Source: Doris montereyensis
Taxonomy: Eukaryota; Mollusca; Gastropoda; Nudibranchia; Dorididae
NCBI GenBank assembly: GCA_037039925.1
Contig: JAXRKP010000049.1
Location: 118,501-182,500, forward strand
Direction of reading: 5' to 3'
DNA: 64,000 nt
The position numbers and the translations under genes are program-made. Positions 1-37,189 of the stretch are shown here, one piece after another. The notes beneath the pieces were generated by a model, which worked only from the letters and a program-made list of their open reading frames with translations, was not told the DNA's origin and did no database searches. The stretch's first letter is position 1. Each line of letters begins with the position of its first letter.

Positions 1-205
1 AGATTTTCTGTATGGGTTAACTCCCTTAGCCTTTGATCAACCAAGACCGCCTGCAAGGCAGCAGTTTTTGATTTTCTGTCTGGGTTAACTCCCCTTAGCC
101 ATTGGTCAGCCAAGACCAGCCTGGAAGGCAGCACGAGACTCATGGAGGCCGGGACCGTCTAGTCCCCATACAGGATGCAAGCACTTGCTCACTGCCCGGA
201 TGTCT
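1..205 (-). mobile_element. RTE-type LINE, 5' untranslated end
   Basis: Read on the minus strand, this stretch holds about two tandem units of roughly 65-75 bases with the shared core GGCTAAGGGAGTTAACC. The same units and the same preceding GACGGTCCCG-like block occur at 32.9-33.08 kb, just upstream of the RTE endonuclease coding region. It is therefore the 5' leader of the same LINE family, running off the left window edge in the minus direction. Seen: the repeat match. Inferred: that the monomers form the LINE promoter. Confidence 0.7.
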
Positions 206-324
206 GCAGTCATATAAGATCATTGTCTTAGATGGACTCATAATTCCGACTTAACAGACTAAGTGATGATTTGATACCAGAAAATTTAATAAGTTTCAGT
301 ACGGCAAAGTAGTGATGGTTTTAT

Positions 325-645
325 TATTTGATTTGATTCACCCACATCCACAACTAAGGTGATCTCAGGGTATTTGGTAGGATTTTAAATTTTGCCCAGA
401 CAGCCAAGGGATCTTTAAAGTGCGCAGAGTGTTGTGATCTGCACAGGGGACCTCCTTTTTATCATCCATCTCTGATGGGACTAGGTGTTGATCCCCCTAC
501 CTGGACCAGGGGGGGGGTGTAGATTTTACTATTAAAAAATTGAGAAATTTTTCAACTATTGATGGGGCTTGAACCCACTACCTTTTGATTGAGAGGCTGA
601 TATCTTGCCTCTGGATTACTGAGTGCCCAGTAGTGATGGAGTACC
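325..645 (-). mobile_element. tRNA-derived SINE (family A), copy 1
   Basis: A box-B-like segment (GGGGCTTGAACCCACTACC, read in reverse) sits near 567-585. The upstream body, with GATGGGACTAGGTGTTGATCC-like and poly-G blocks, is shared with 61748-62095. Both copies lie in minus orientation. It sits 3' of the last visible exon of the kinase-like gene, within its next intron if the gene continues. Confidence 0.7.
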
Positions 646-1207
646 ACACTGAGAGTGACTGCAGAATGCTTTAACAGCAACAGCACCATTCGATGCAACA
701 TGAGGGAGTGCTTACTTTGTAACCATATGGTCATCAAAACATCAATCTATCAATGATAGGTTATCAAACTTCTTTCGACAATTCGATTTAAATGCTCTTG
801 ATTTTAAATTTGCTTGGTGGAATGGAAGTACTGTGACTGATGTACTGTGTCATGTTAAGCATGTTGATTATTATCTAACTTGTTTCATTCAAGACTATAC
901 TACAATGTTTCTTTCGTGTCTTTATAGCCTCCTGAATACGTGATTAAAGTGACTGAGTTTGAATTTTGTATTCTTTACAATCATCATGAACCATAAGTAA
1001 GTTTTATGTTTCTATGAATATGTACAAAATCAAAATCCAGCTCAAGGACTGGTGTTTTACATGTTCACATAATCACTTATTCATCTTTGTCTATTTATCT
1101 ATTTATATATATATCTATCAATCCAGATTTATCATGCCTAAAAAATCTAACGAATTATCTGCATATTCATCTATTCATTTATGTACCTATCAATCACTTT
1201 AACTTAC

Positions 1208-26664
<25,457 letters not shown>

Positions 26665-26774
26665 TTTACTTTGGTTATATTCTTCTCTGATCAGTTGTCA
26701 TCATGAAAATCTGTCATTACAAAAATAAAATTCAAAGCAGCTGAAGTAGCTTTGTTGTAATAAGAAAACTTAAC

Positions 26775-27044
26775 AAACCAGGGCAGATGGCATGAAAATT
26801 AAGATAGAAATAGGTCGACACAAATGGTTTGGGTATGTGGACAGAATGAATGATAATAGAATAGCTAAATCGGTATATAATGCTGGAGCCCAAGGTGAAA
26901 GACCGAAGGGCGGACCTTGGGAGAATAGGAAGAAGATATAATAAAAGAGGCATTAAATCAAAGAAATTTAACTTTCCCGTAAGTAAACACAAAATGTCAG
27001 GAAAGGACAGCCTGGAGAAAGATCATTTCGGGCACGTCCTGAAG
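26775..27044 (+). mobile_element. RTE LINE 3' fragment
   Basis: Matches 57.40-57.65 kb (ATGGTTTGGG, GAATGATAATAGAATAGC, GGAGAAAGATC). It encodes the RWFGH-type C-terminal region in broken form and is directly abutted by dispersed repeat X. Confidence 0.85.
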
Positions 27045-28065
27045 TGATTTTTTTTTGCTTTTGAGTTAGAGTTTTTGATTTTAGTATATATATGAATAAC
27101 TGTCAAAATAAAGTCATCCTATATCATTGAAAAGTTCTGTAACGTCTGTGGTTGCCAAGGAAACGGCCGCCATCCTGGATTTTGCCCCTATTTTCTCTTC
27201 TCTTAGTTATGAATTAAATCAATCAAAACCTGTGCAGATCGTTTTTTCCATTCAGTATCTAAAGAACAACATCGGTTTTTATAGACATTTTGTTTAATTT
27301 TAAAAAATGAATTGATGAAAAATAGCATATATATCGTTTAAACGCAAAAAAATGGCATTTTTAGTACAAAAAAATAACTTACTCACCAAGTTCACAAGAT
27401 AAAAAAAACAAAACAAGGTCATTCTATTAACATTGACAAGAGGAACCTGTGTGTGAAATATTAAACAAATCGGTTTGTAAATGACGGAAGAGATAAAATG
27501 TTAGTGTGAAAAAACTACATTTCGAGAAAAATGCAAGTAAAGAAATGAAAAGACAATAAAGCAAAAATTTCAGACGGGTTTCCCTTCTTTAGCAGCCCTT
27601 ACTCTTTCGACAGTCACTGGCATTGTTATTAATGTAAAGAGGATTGTAAAACTAGGTTTAGATGTGCATTGCTGTGAAAAAGGCCGTCAAAATGACTAGT
27701 TTTTTGTTATTTCTATTCCTATACTTGTGCACGTGTTTACATCTGCGCGACGCTGGCCTCCACCTTTTATGTCCCAAAGCGCTGGGCCAAATCGACGTGC
27801 GGTGTTCCTGAAAGCCCAACAAAAGGACTGTGTTACCAAATTGGTGATTAGCCGCCACTAGAGGCGTTTTCCGTGCCAATCTTCTCGGTCAGTGTTAGGG
27901 TAATATACGCCAAAATTTTGACTGATTTTACCTACCCTTGCCTATAACATATTTTGTAAAAAAATATACGTCATATGGACATTTTATTGCCATAAACTTG
28001 TGGATAAATGATCGTTCTACCTAGATACGCAAAGAACAGAAAGTCAACATTTTGGTCCCAAGCTC
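27045..28065. repeat. Dispersed repeat X, copy 2, with an internal insertion
   Basis: Collinear with 11755-12610 except for about 210 bases of unrelated, GC-richer sequence at about 27669-27879 that is absent from copy 1. GTTGCCAAGGAAAC and GGCCGCCATCC lie at 27151-27175. A C-run follows at the end. Confidence 0.8.
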
Positions 28066-28090
28066 CCCCCCCCCCCCCCCCCCCCCCCCC
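28066..28090. repeat. Poly-C run
   Basis: About 25 consecutive C bases; the length may be unreliable in assembly. Confidence 0.9.
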
Positions 28091-28149
28091 AAGCTTCATA
28101 AATCAGTTCAGCATGACAAATTTAGAGGGGAAAAAATGCGAGTCAGGAT

Positions 28150-28715
28150 TGCAAATTTAGTTACCATGGAAACGGCCGCCATCTTTAATTTTTGGTAAAA
28201 AGATAGGTAATTTTCAATAACTCAGTCATCCTATAATTTTCGTTTTAGAGGTTTATAATTTTCCACATAGAAACTTCAAGCCAATGTCCTGAAACCGGGT
28301 TTATATCTTGAAAAGGTTTTTTTGGACAAATTAGAAAGAAACTAAGTTTGCTCAATTTAAAAAAAAAAAATCATGAATGTCCCAGAAAGTATGAAAGATA
28401 TCAAAAATCCCATACACAGATCTTTTAATCATGATATAAAGCAGCTATACACCAAATTTCGAAAGAATCTGTTGAAAATTGTAGAAGAAGTTAAGAAAAA
28501 ACAGTAAACAAAAGTCCATTTTGAGAAAATTGTATTTGAAAGTATATATTCCTTTTATTTGAATGTTTTTTGCCATAAAAACCTAGAGAAGAATAGGATA
28601 ATACACTAAGACGGCATAAAACCTTGAGAGGCTTTCAACTACATCTTGTCGACCCTTTTTCAACTGCCTCGGTTCCCTTATAATCATGTCGGGCAACACC
28701 TTTCGATAACAGATA
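28150..28715. repeat. Dispersed repeat Y, copy 2
   Basis: Matches 25080-25655. It contains GTTACCATGGAAAC at 28160-28173 followed at once by GGCCGCCATCTTT. It is adjacent to repeat X copy 2, and X and Y share this motif pair. Confidence 0.75.
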
Positions 28716-28719
28716 CGCT

Positions 28720-31050
28720 TCTTTTAAGGGATCAAAGTGAAGGGAATGAAAAGTTTTATCCAATAATACAATAAACTAGATTTATCCCATTTTGGCCAAA
28801 AAATGGCTTTCTTTTATCTTTTTACACACCCACATCATAATTTTTCACACCCATGCTTCAGACAGCAATGATTGGTAGCGATAAAGTACAAGGTCTTTCT
28901 AGCAAGGCAAACATGGGCTTGAAAATGTTTTCTTGGACATATCAACTTGCACATCATGTAACCTGTGTCAGCGTTAACGTGGATAGTGAGGGAGATTGGA
29001 ACGGCTTGGGTCATCTTGTAATACGCGCCTACTAGCACTGTGGTGTCTTTAATTAAAGTTGTTACTAGAGACGTGGATACTACTGTCTATTTAGCGATGC
29101 ATATAATGCAGTTGTATACACTGTTACAACGGGACTCGGCTAGGGTTTTTGCGGATGCACTGCGGAAAATCGAATAGCAAACCTATTGTACCCTAGACTT
29201 CAAAGAAACCCTCCGTAGTGATGAAAATGGGGGTTGGGTCACTCAAATTACCTGTCGTGGGTGCATATATTTGTGTGTGCATGCATATGTGTGTCCATGA
29301 AGAAAACATGTACGGAAGAGCATAGAATAAAATAAGGAGAGCCATTCAGGATATGTTTGTTTGTGACCATGTAGCCCCCACACTCACGGTGGGGAGTTGT
29401 TTACAGTGATAAACATTTAAGCAGCACTGTGCAAATTAAAAACAAAGGAGTATAAATGCTGGTTTTGAAGATAATAAAAATATTTAACAATAGCAGGCAG
29501 GCAAAGGGCACTCATTTGTTTCAAAAAAGCTCATTGATCAATGTCCTTTTTAGTATATATAGGTATTGAAAATTGTTTGTCTCGTATTCTCGTATAAATC
29601 TCCTTTCTCAACAACAACAAAATTCTTTTTGTTTACTTGTCCAATATGTATAATTTTCAAAGATGTTCTCTCCTTATCAGTTTGAAGCGCTTATAAAAAG
29701 GTAAATATACTGTTTGGAGCCGGGCTGTTGAAGTGTTCTCCAAAATATCTATGGAATAATTTGCATGCATCGGTGGTCCTGTCTTCATTTTCTCCATGCC
29801 CCCAAATTCAAGTCGAAACTTGGCCTTTATTTCAATAAAATCTGAGAGGATGTAATCCACAAAGTCAGAGCAGTTGTCTTCATCTGGTGCTTATGTGCGT
29901 CTTTGAGTGTGTTGTATCTATGGGTGGATCAAAGTCATTCAATCTCCTGCAATGTCGGAACCCGGAACAATGAACGAATTCTATGATGTAACTCATGATC
30001 TTTCGCTGTTCGCCCACCCCTCCTAGACCCGTCAGTCCCATTGTAACCGAGCTCCACTGTATACAAACTGTTCACTCCCAGTATACAAAAGACATTACAG
30101 CATTACTTTTCATCCCGACCTTGCGGTACAACCAACATCAGCCTTTATAAATTCCCACATCTGACAATAGAGACAAAGAACACAATGGTCGTTGTTTGAA
30201 GTTTTTAGCATCACCAAAGTAGAGATATAAATGGCTTATTGATAATTGTGTTTATAAAAGGTTTAACGTCTATAGAAATGTGATTTTATTATCGAGGCCT
30301 ATATGAGGCAGTGACAAAAGGTGGTGCCACAAGACCAGGACTTACAAAATGTTTCATAATGCATTCTTCTACTTTAATTCTTGGATTTATTAACCATATA
30401 AACCAAAAGATGATATATCCAGGATATATATATCATAATTTGGATTGATAAAAATAATTTATATATATTAATTGTGTTTGCTTTTAGCGTAAAATCATCT
30501 ATTTTGAGGTTGAAAATCTAGGTCATCCTTTCACATGTTAAAAATAGGTCAAATTAACAATTATCGATATAGTTCATCAGTTTGTTTGGTATTATCATTA
30601 AAGCAGATTGATTATTGGAGAAAATTGTCTTTTTACAGAAAACTGCATGAGATAGAACAAATAAAAAAGTCAATATATCAGTCGTGATGCCTTTTGTCCA
30701 TTTTTCTATGTCATTTACGAATCTCGACACAATGTACCCCATTCCATCAGACAAAAACACTTGATCTTGGCGGTTTACAGAAACTTTCTATTCCCTTAAG
30801 CTAGCATCGGCAGCTGTTGATATTTCTTTGGAGCCGAGTATTGCCGACAAAAGCGTGCTTGGTCTTCTATTTGTCCTTTCGTCATGACTGACATGTGGGA
30901 TATTGTCGGAATGGGACTTCATAATACAACGGTATAAACCTGGAACCAAAGCTCAAAACAGCCAGCAGCTGAGAAAGCACGGTGGATGACGATATACCCC
31001 AGAGGAGACAGAGATATGAAAAGTTGAAACATTTTTATCCACTTGTTCAA
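28720..31050. other. Intergenic, nothing recognised
   Basis: Upstream of the kinase-like gene. Short open frames (for example 29657-29860, minus) have no recognised domain and no splice support. No promoter element could be assigned. Confidence 0.4.
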
Positions 31051-31059
31051 AAGCGTCAC

Positions 31060-31440
31060 GACTGACACTCTTCATCACAACTGACATGAATTAATGTGTA
31101 AAATGTATTAAATGTCAAAGTTTTAAATACTGTGCATGAATTTTGTTTGGAATTACGTGGATGGGTGAAGAGAACACAAGTGGTATTTAGTCATGGGCTT
31201 GAACCCTGTTACTCATCAAAATACTTTGTCCATCGTCACAACTGACATAAATTAATTTGTGAAATGTATACAATGCCATTTTTTTAAAAAATGTACCTGG
31301 ATTTTGTTCAGAAATAAGTAAATGGATGAAGAGAAAAGAATAAGTGGTGCTTGGCCGCGGGCTTGAAACAATTTATTCATCAAAATATTTTGTCCATTGT
31401 CACGACTGAGACAGACTTTGTCCATCATCACAACTGACTA
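31060..31440. repeat. Tandem repeat, about two to two and a half units of 160 bp
   Basis: CACAACTGACAT(G/A)AATTAAT, GGATG(G/A)(G/A)TGAAGAGAA and GGGCTTGAA recur about 160 bases apart; CACGACTGA recurs at the ends. Confidence 0.7.
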
Positions 31441-32200
31441 AAAACTGACCACAGTGCCGATGTTCACAGGACCTTGACTAAAAGATCTACTTACATGAAA
31501 AATCAACTAATTAGGGATTTGTGATCTCATGATCTCAGGGTCAATTAAGGTGAAAGAAAGACCTTAAGCTAAATCGAGAGATTTATGTGTAGATCTAGAT
31601 CTAGATCTAGTGCTTCGCTCAAATTTCGATGAAATAATTTTTAATTCAAAATCATGCACACAAACAGTCGTACTCAAGAATATATAATTAATTAACTTTA
31701 ATAAAACGTTACCCGTCACAAATGGTAGTACGTGTCGCTTCCAGTTTCCTTTCCTAGCGGTTTCTTGGAGCTAGGAAGTTTCCAAGAAAAAACGCATACA
31801 CACATACTCTACACACGATTCTATGTCAACCTTGACGTCAACGATCTAAAGACTTAACAAGCTTTCCACGGACCATAGTCCACAGACTTGATTTATCATG
31901 CAAAGAGAAGTCAAGGCTGCACACTAAGATCAAACAGCTATCGTTTACTTTATACTTTTGCAACGAAGGTTGAAATGCAGGGTTTGTTTTTTTAAACACT
32001 TAACCTGTAGATAAATGTGTAGACAATACCAGCAAATGAAATATCGCTAGCTGTATGTATCGAGTTCTTGGGGATATGGTGGATAAAGATGGGAAGAAAG
32101 AGGGGGAAGCGCGGGACGTGAAGAAATAAACAATACCAGAACCATAATATTAATAACAACAATACTAATATCAATATAATTATGACAATAATAATATCAC
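31441..32200. other. Intergenic, nothing recognised
   Basis: Contains the short run TAGATCTAGATCTAGATCTAG at about 31592-31611. No gene was seen. Confidence 0.4.
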
Positions 32201-32295
32201 TTATAAAATGATAATAATAACAAAAGTACTAATAACAACAACAACAACATTTATGAGTAATTATATATTTTTTAAAAGTATAGATCTAATAGAAA

Positions 32296-32421
32296 GAAGA
32301 AGAAGAAGAAGAAGAAGAAGAAGAAGAAGAAGAAGAAGAAGAAGAAGAAGAAGAAGAAGAAGAAGAAGAAGAAGAAGAAGAAGAAGAAGAAGAAGAAGAA
32401 GAAGAAGAAGAAGAAGAAGAA
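32296..32421. repeat. (AAG)n microsatellite, about 125 bp
   Basis: Pure GAA/AAG triplets, a homopurine tract on the plus strand. The poly-Arg, poly-Ser and poly-Leu frames are artefacts. Confidence 0.97.
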
Positions 32422-32675
32422 TGATAATAACAATGATAATGACGATGGCAATAATAATAATAATGATAATAATAATAATAATAATATGATAATAATAATA
32501 ATAACAATATAATAATAATAGTAATGATGATAATGATGGTATGATGATGATGATACGATGGTGACGATGATGATGATAATGATAATGATGATGATGATGA
32601 TGATGATGAGGATGATGATGAGGATGATAATAATAATAATATATTAATAACAACAATAAAGAAAATGATATAATA

Positions 32676-32708
<33 letters not shown>

Positions 32709-32716
32709 TAATAATG

Positions 32717-32787
<71 letters not shown>

Positions 32788-32798
32788 CAATAATGATC

Positions 32799-32875
<77 letters not shown>
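32422..32875. repeat. Compound AAT/GATGAT microsatellite
   Basis: AAT triplets mixed with GAT/GATGAT blocks, ending in about 80 bases of pure AAT directly against the 5' end of the RTE LINE. Confidence 0.95.
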
Positions 32876-32878
32876 CCG

Positions 32879-35703
32879 GGCAATCCGGGCAGTGGACAGG
32901 TAAGCTAAGCGCCTGTACGGGATTAGGCGGTCCCGCTCTCAACGAGTCTCCTGCTGCCTTGCAGATGGGTCTTGATTGACTAAAGGCTAAGGGAGTTAGC
33001 CCTGATAGAAAATAACAACCTGCTGACTTGCAGGCTGGTTTTGAGCAACCAAATGCTAAGGGAGTTAACCTTGACAGAAAATAACAAGGCCCGGTAGGGG
33101 GCCTCAAGATGGCAGCTCCACCATCTACCAAGGGTACAGTGGGCCAATCCCCTGCTTATCTAAAACCGAACCGAAACAAAGTAATACATATAATGATATA
33201 CCCGGCTTGAACTTTCGAAGACGACTCTGGAAAAGAACACGGACTGTGATTTTTGGAACATGGAATATGAGTGCAATTAATGGAAAACAGTTAGAATTAG
33301 CTGAAGAAATGGAAAAATTCAAAGTAGACATTATGGCCGTTACAGAAACAAAGAAAAAGGACAAGGAATAGAAAACGTAGGACCAAATCATACTTTAATC
33401 TTTTCAGGAGTAGATGTTAAAGATAGAGCTAGAGCAGGAGTAGGCCTCCTAATGCATAAAAGGCAAGAAAAGCTACTAGAAAGTTGGAAAGTTACAAGCC
33501 AATGGCCATTAGAGGTAAATATTAAACCAAAAGGAAGAGAAATTAAATTAATAATAGCTTATGGACCAAACGAAGATGCCACCAAAGAAGATAAAGATAT
33601 CTTCAAAAACGATTTACAAATAGCTGCAGAGAATCTCAAAACTAAACAGGAACTAATGGTTTTAGGAGATTTAAACGCTAGAGTAGAAAACAATGTAGAA
33701 ACATCAGGGGGAGTAATAGGTAAAGAAGGAGAGACAACAACTTCTCCAAATGGAGAAAGACTAATACATTTTTGCCTAAAAAATAACATGAAAATAGCCA
33801 ACACCTTTTTTCCTCATAAAGATATCCACAAATACACAAGAATAAATGAAGACTGATGTGAAAAGTCAATCATGGACTGCATAATAGTTAGAAGCTCCTT
33901 TTTTACAGTACAATGGATGCAAGAGTAAACAGATGAGCAGAAATACTTAAGGATCATCACCTAGTGATAGCCGAAATGAGATTATTAACGGAAGAAAACA
34001 AACAGAAAAGGAAAGAGAAGAAAGCTACGAAACTCAAAAAAGAAGAACTAAATAAACCACAATAGTAAAACAGATATACCAATCCAGGATAAAAGAATAT
34101 ATAAGTGAAAGGCAGATGGATTTGAAGGATAGCACAATAGAAGAAAAGAGAAAAGTGGCAAATATATAAAGAAATACTCCTCAGTTGTACTGAAGAGGTC
34201 TATGGAAGGAAACAAATTAAAGGAGATAGGAAAAGAATAGGAAGGTGGAATGAGAATGTCAAGACTAAGATCAAAGAAAAGAAGGATGCCTGGAAGAAAT
34301 ATTTGCAAACAAAGAGACCAGAGGATAGGAAAGATTACGTGAGTAAAAGAATTATCACCAAAGAGGAAGTTAGGAATGCAAAACAGGAATAGTGGGAAGA
34401 GTTTCGGCAAAGACTTCTAGAACGCTACCAAGGAAATCAAAAGCTGTTTTAGGGAGCAATGAAGAGCATGAGAAAGACCAAAACATGCCCAATACGACAA
34501 ATTAAGAACGCCAAAAGAGAAATAATGAAAGGAGATAGCGAAATCATGGAAACGTGGAGAAAGTATTTTTAACAATTACATGATCCCTCCCAGAACATAT
34601 GAAACAAGGAGTATAGATTAATTTGTAAGAGTAACAAGTAATCCAGAGGAGACAGCTGAAGGTGTAGATATCTCAATGGAAAAACTTCAAACAGCTAAAA
34701 GAAAAGTGAAATTAGGAAAGGCCCCAGGAGCAGATCAAGTTTATCCAGAAATGATTAAAACCCAAGGGAGAGAGGCACACAAACTACTTCATGCAATATG
34801 TCAACAAGCATGGAAGTCCAAACAGGTGCCAGACGACTGGAAGAAATGAACGGTAGTACCAATACACAAGAAAGGATCAACTATGGAATGCTCAAACTAT
34901 AGAGGGATATCACTACTTAGCGTACCAGGAAAAGCGTATGCCAGAATTCTTGAAATGAGACCAGGAAGAAGTGTACATATTGACAATTAGACAAATAATC
35001 GAAAAATTCCTTGAGAGAAACATTGACTAGCACCTGTGTTTTATTGACTTAGAAAAAGCATTTGACACTGTGAGGAGGGACGAACTGTGGCATTCCTTAA
35101 AAGAACACAACGTAGAGCAAAATTTGATAGAAGCCATTAAAAGTTTTTACAATAAACCAACCTGTACAATGGGAGTAGCTGGAAATGCATCTGAAGAATT
35201 TGATGTAGATATAGGAGTAAGACAGGGTTGTACTTTAAGTCCTCTTTTTTTAATCACATTTATGGATTCAGTCGCAAAGCATCCTCAAAAATGAAGAAAA
35301 TGAAAGTAGATCTGTGGAAGCTCAAACCAGTAAATGTATCAATGCTTTCATTTGCTGATGATTTAGTTCTGTTTGGAAAATCAGAAAGTGACCTTCAGTC
35401 GAATATCAACATGATGAGTAAAGAATTAAATCAAAGAAGAATGAGATTAAACACAAAGAAAACCAAAACAATGCTAGTAACTAGGGAAGTTAAAACACAC
35501 AACCTTAAATTGGGCAGGGAGAGTTTAGAACAAGTTCAAAGCTACAATTGCCTAGGAGTAATGATTAACTCAGAGGGAAAACTAAGAGACAAAATCAGCC
35601 AGAGAATTCAAAAGGCAAGTGCAATATATAACCATCTAGGAAAGGCATTTGTAGGTAAACAAGAAATGTCAAAAAATACCAAAATGGCAGTATACAACAC
35701 ATC
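32879..35703 (+). mobile_element. RTE-type LINE, 5'-complete, decayed
   Basis: The leader at 32879-33100 has two tandem units like those at 1-205. The endonuclease reads GTWNMSAINGKQ (about 33260), AVTETKKK, then at 33452-33856 IIAYGPNED and VLGDLNARVE. RT follows from about 34.7 kb: KAPGADQVYPEMIK, NYRGISLLS, FIDLEKAFDTVRRDELW near 35040, GVRQGCTLSPLF, and LSFADDLVLFG near 35345. Several frameshifts and stops break it, including one near 33355. It is cut at 35703, before the C-terminal region seen at 57.25-57.8 kb. The family is the RTE/BovB-like endonuclease-reverse transcriptase group. Confidence 0.9.
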
Positions 35704-35748
35704 TGCTTTGGTTTGATCTCGTATTGTTGTGTTTCTGATTTTGTCCAC
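35702..35748 (-). mobile_element. Inverted 47-base RTE piece at the Polinton junction
   Basis: Reading the minus strand gives GACAAAATCAGAAACACAAC and GATCAAACCAAAGCAGATG, matching the RTE copy at 57361-57405. It is therefore a downstream part of the same LINE, flipped and joined to the upstream part with about 2 bases of overlap (CA). Confidence 0.85.
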
Positions 35749-35931
35749 TGCCCGGGTTCTATATTCACATTTAAGAATTACTTTAATTTTTATTGGAGTA
35801 TTAGTTATAAGTATTAAATAATTTTTATCTTTAAGTTTATTGATATATTTTATTTGGTGATCTTCATGAATATCATCAATGACAAACTCTCTAATGATAT
35901 CACTAAAGTTTTTGGTTTTTATTGTACTCAT
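35749..35931 (-). CDS. Polinton-edge hypothetical protein, fused into LINE sequence
   Basis: ATG at 35931. It reads KTKNFSDIIREFVIDDIHED and KDKNYLILITNTPIKIKVIL. The frame stays open through the junction at 35748 into the inverted LINE piece, so the true end is lost. Not recognised. Confidence 0.45.
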
Positions 35932-36039
35932 TTTTATAGTATTAATTATAAGTAGTTCCGCGTCGGCCCGCGCCGGATATTCCAAAACATAACGCATTAA
36001 TTTAAACCTTTTTTTTTTAAATACTAAAAATAAATAAAA

Positions 36040-36300
36040 TAAAATAAATTGTCTTCCATAAAAAAACATTATTTGCACCTACTTTTAAGCCATTTTTACA
36101 AATATAAAAAAAAATGTCTATCATAAAAACATTATTTTTTACCCACTAAAAAAACGTTTTTTAAAAAAATTATTTATCTTTCATGAAAACATCATTTTGA
36201 CCTACTTTTAAGTCTTTTTTACAATTATTACAAATACATTCTTTTAATCAATATATATCATAAAAACACCATTTAAGCCCTTTTAATTTTTAAATTTTAA
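36040..36300. repeat. AT-rich imperfect repeats near the element's left end
   Basis: CAT(A/G)AAAACA(T/C)(T/C)ATTT recurs about four times (near 36060, 36122, 36183, 36260), and CCTACTTTTAAG recurs twice. It sits just upstream of the first plus-strand genes and could be a promoter or origin-proximal region. That function is inference. Confidence 0.6.
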
Positions 36301-36304
36301 TAAA

Positions 36305-36529
36305 ATGGAAAGAAAAAAATGTAAATTATGTTATTATTTAAAACCATATACATTATATAGAAAAGAGAAAACATGTCCTGACGGTTACAGGGGTAGGTGT
36401 AAAAAATGTGAAAAACCAATAAAACAAAACCACTATCAAAATAATAAAGAGAAATATAAACAAGCCTATCAAGATTTTATAAATAGAAACCCAACTTATC
36501 GATCTGATTATTATAAAATAAAATTATAG
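36305..36529 (+). CDS. Zinc-ribbon protein 1 (intact, 74 aa)
   Basis: Two Cys pairs, CKLC near residue 5 and CKKC near residue 33, with GYRGR between them, form a treble-clef-like zinc ribbon. A basic, Lys/Tyr-rich tail (YQNNKEKYKQ, FINRNPTYRSDYY) follows. Such ribbons often accompany HNH or endonuclease VII-type nucleases in viruses. It may bind nucleic acid. A second copy of the tail is at 56.2 kb. Confidence 0.75.
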   Translation: MERKKCKLCYYLKPYTLYRKEKTCPDGYRGRCKKCEKPIKQNHYQNNKEKYKQAYQDFINRNPTYRSDYYKIKL

Positions 36530-36567
36530 AAATATTTCTCTATCTAAAATGTTTTCTATAAAAAATA

Positions 36568-37146
36568 GACAGTATAAAAAAGAAGTGTACTAAATGCAAT
36601 GCCAGTAAATCTATTAAAGATTATGGAAAAGAGAAATCAAAGAAAGATGGAGTTAAGTCACAACGTAAGGAGTGTCGATCTAATGCAGATATTCAAAAGA
36701 GAGCAGACCAAAATAAGGAACGAATAAAATATGATCGAAAAGAGATGAATAAATGTAATAGTAAATATATATCTAAGAAGAATGAAGTATTAGAGAAGAT
36801 AAAATATTATGATGATAAAATAGATAATGTAAAGACTGAAAGGTTGAGAGATAAATATATCGATCTTTATAATGAAGAAGTAATTAAAGTTAAAAAATTA
36901 AATGACATAATCAAAGAGAGAAACATTAATTATAAAGCAAACAAGTTACAAGGTTTCTCAAAAGATAACTTCTTACAGAAAACATATCAACAAGAGGTTC
37001 AGAAATTTACAGAGAAAAGTAGCGACGCAAATAATGATGAAGATGAAGATGAATACCACGATAAAATCAGTCATTATACAAACAAGTTAAAATATCTAAA
37101 TAATCACGATTTATCAAATTCTATATATGTTGATAATAAAAACTGA
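36568..37146 (+). pseudogene. Zinc-ribbon plus coiled-coil protein 2
   Basis: It begins KKCTKCNASKSIKDYGKEKS, a zinc-ribbon half like protein 1, with the second pair reduced to one Cys (KECRS). A highly charged helical region with an acidic NDEDEDEYHD patch follows. No ATG lies upstream in this frame; the first Met is at 36745. Function unknown. Confidence 0.55.
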
Positions 37147-37189
37147 AGTTTTATTCTAATGAAACAATTGTTGTTATTCAAATAGAAAA

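Noticed and set aside
567..640. Box-B-like sequences as a free-standing tRNA gene
   Set aside because: No full cloverleaf can be drawn, and the sequence recurs with a SINE body at 61.7-62.1 kb.
29657..29860. Minus-strand 67-codon frame as a possible exon
   Set aside because: It reads like protein in places, but has no recognised domain, no convincing splice borders in phase with a neighbour, and no repeat match.
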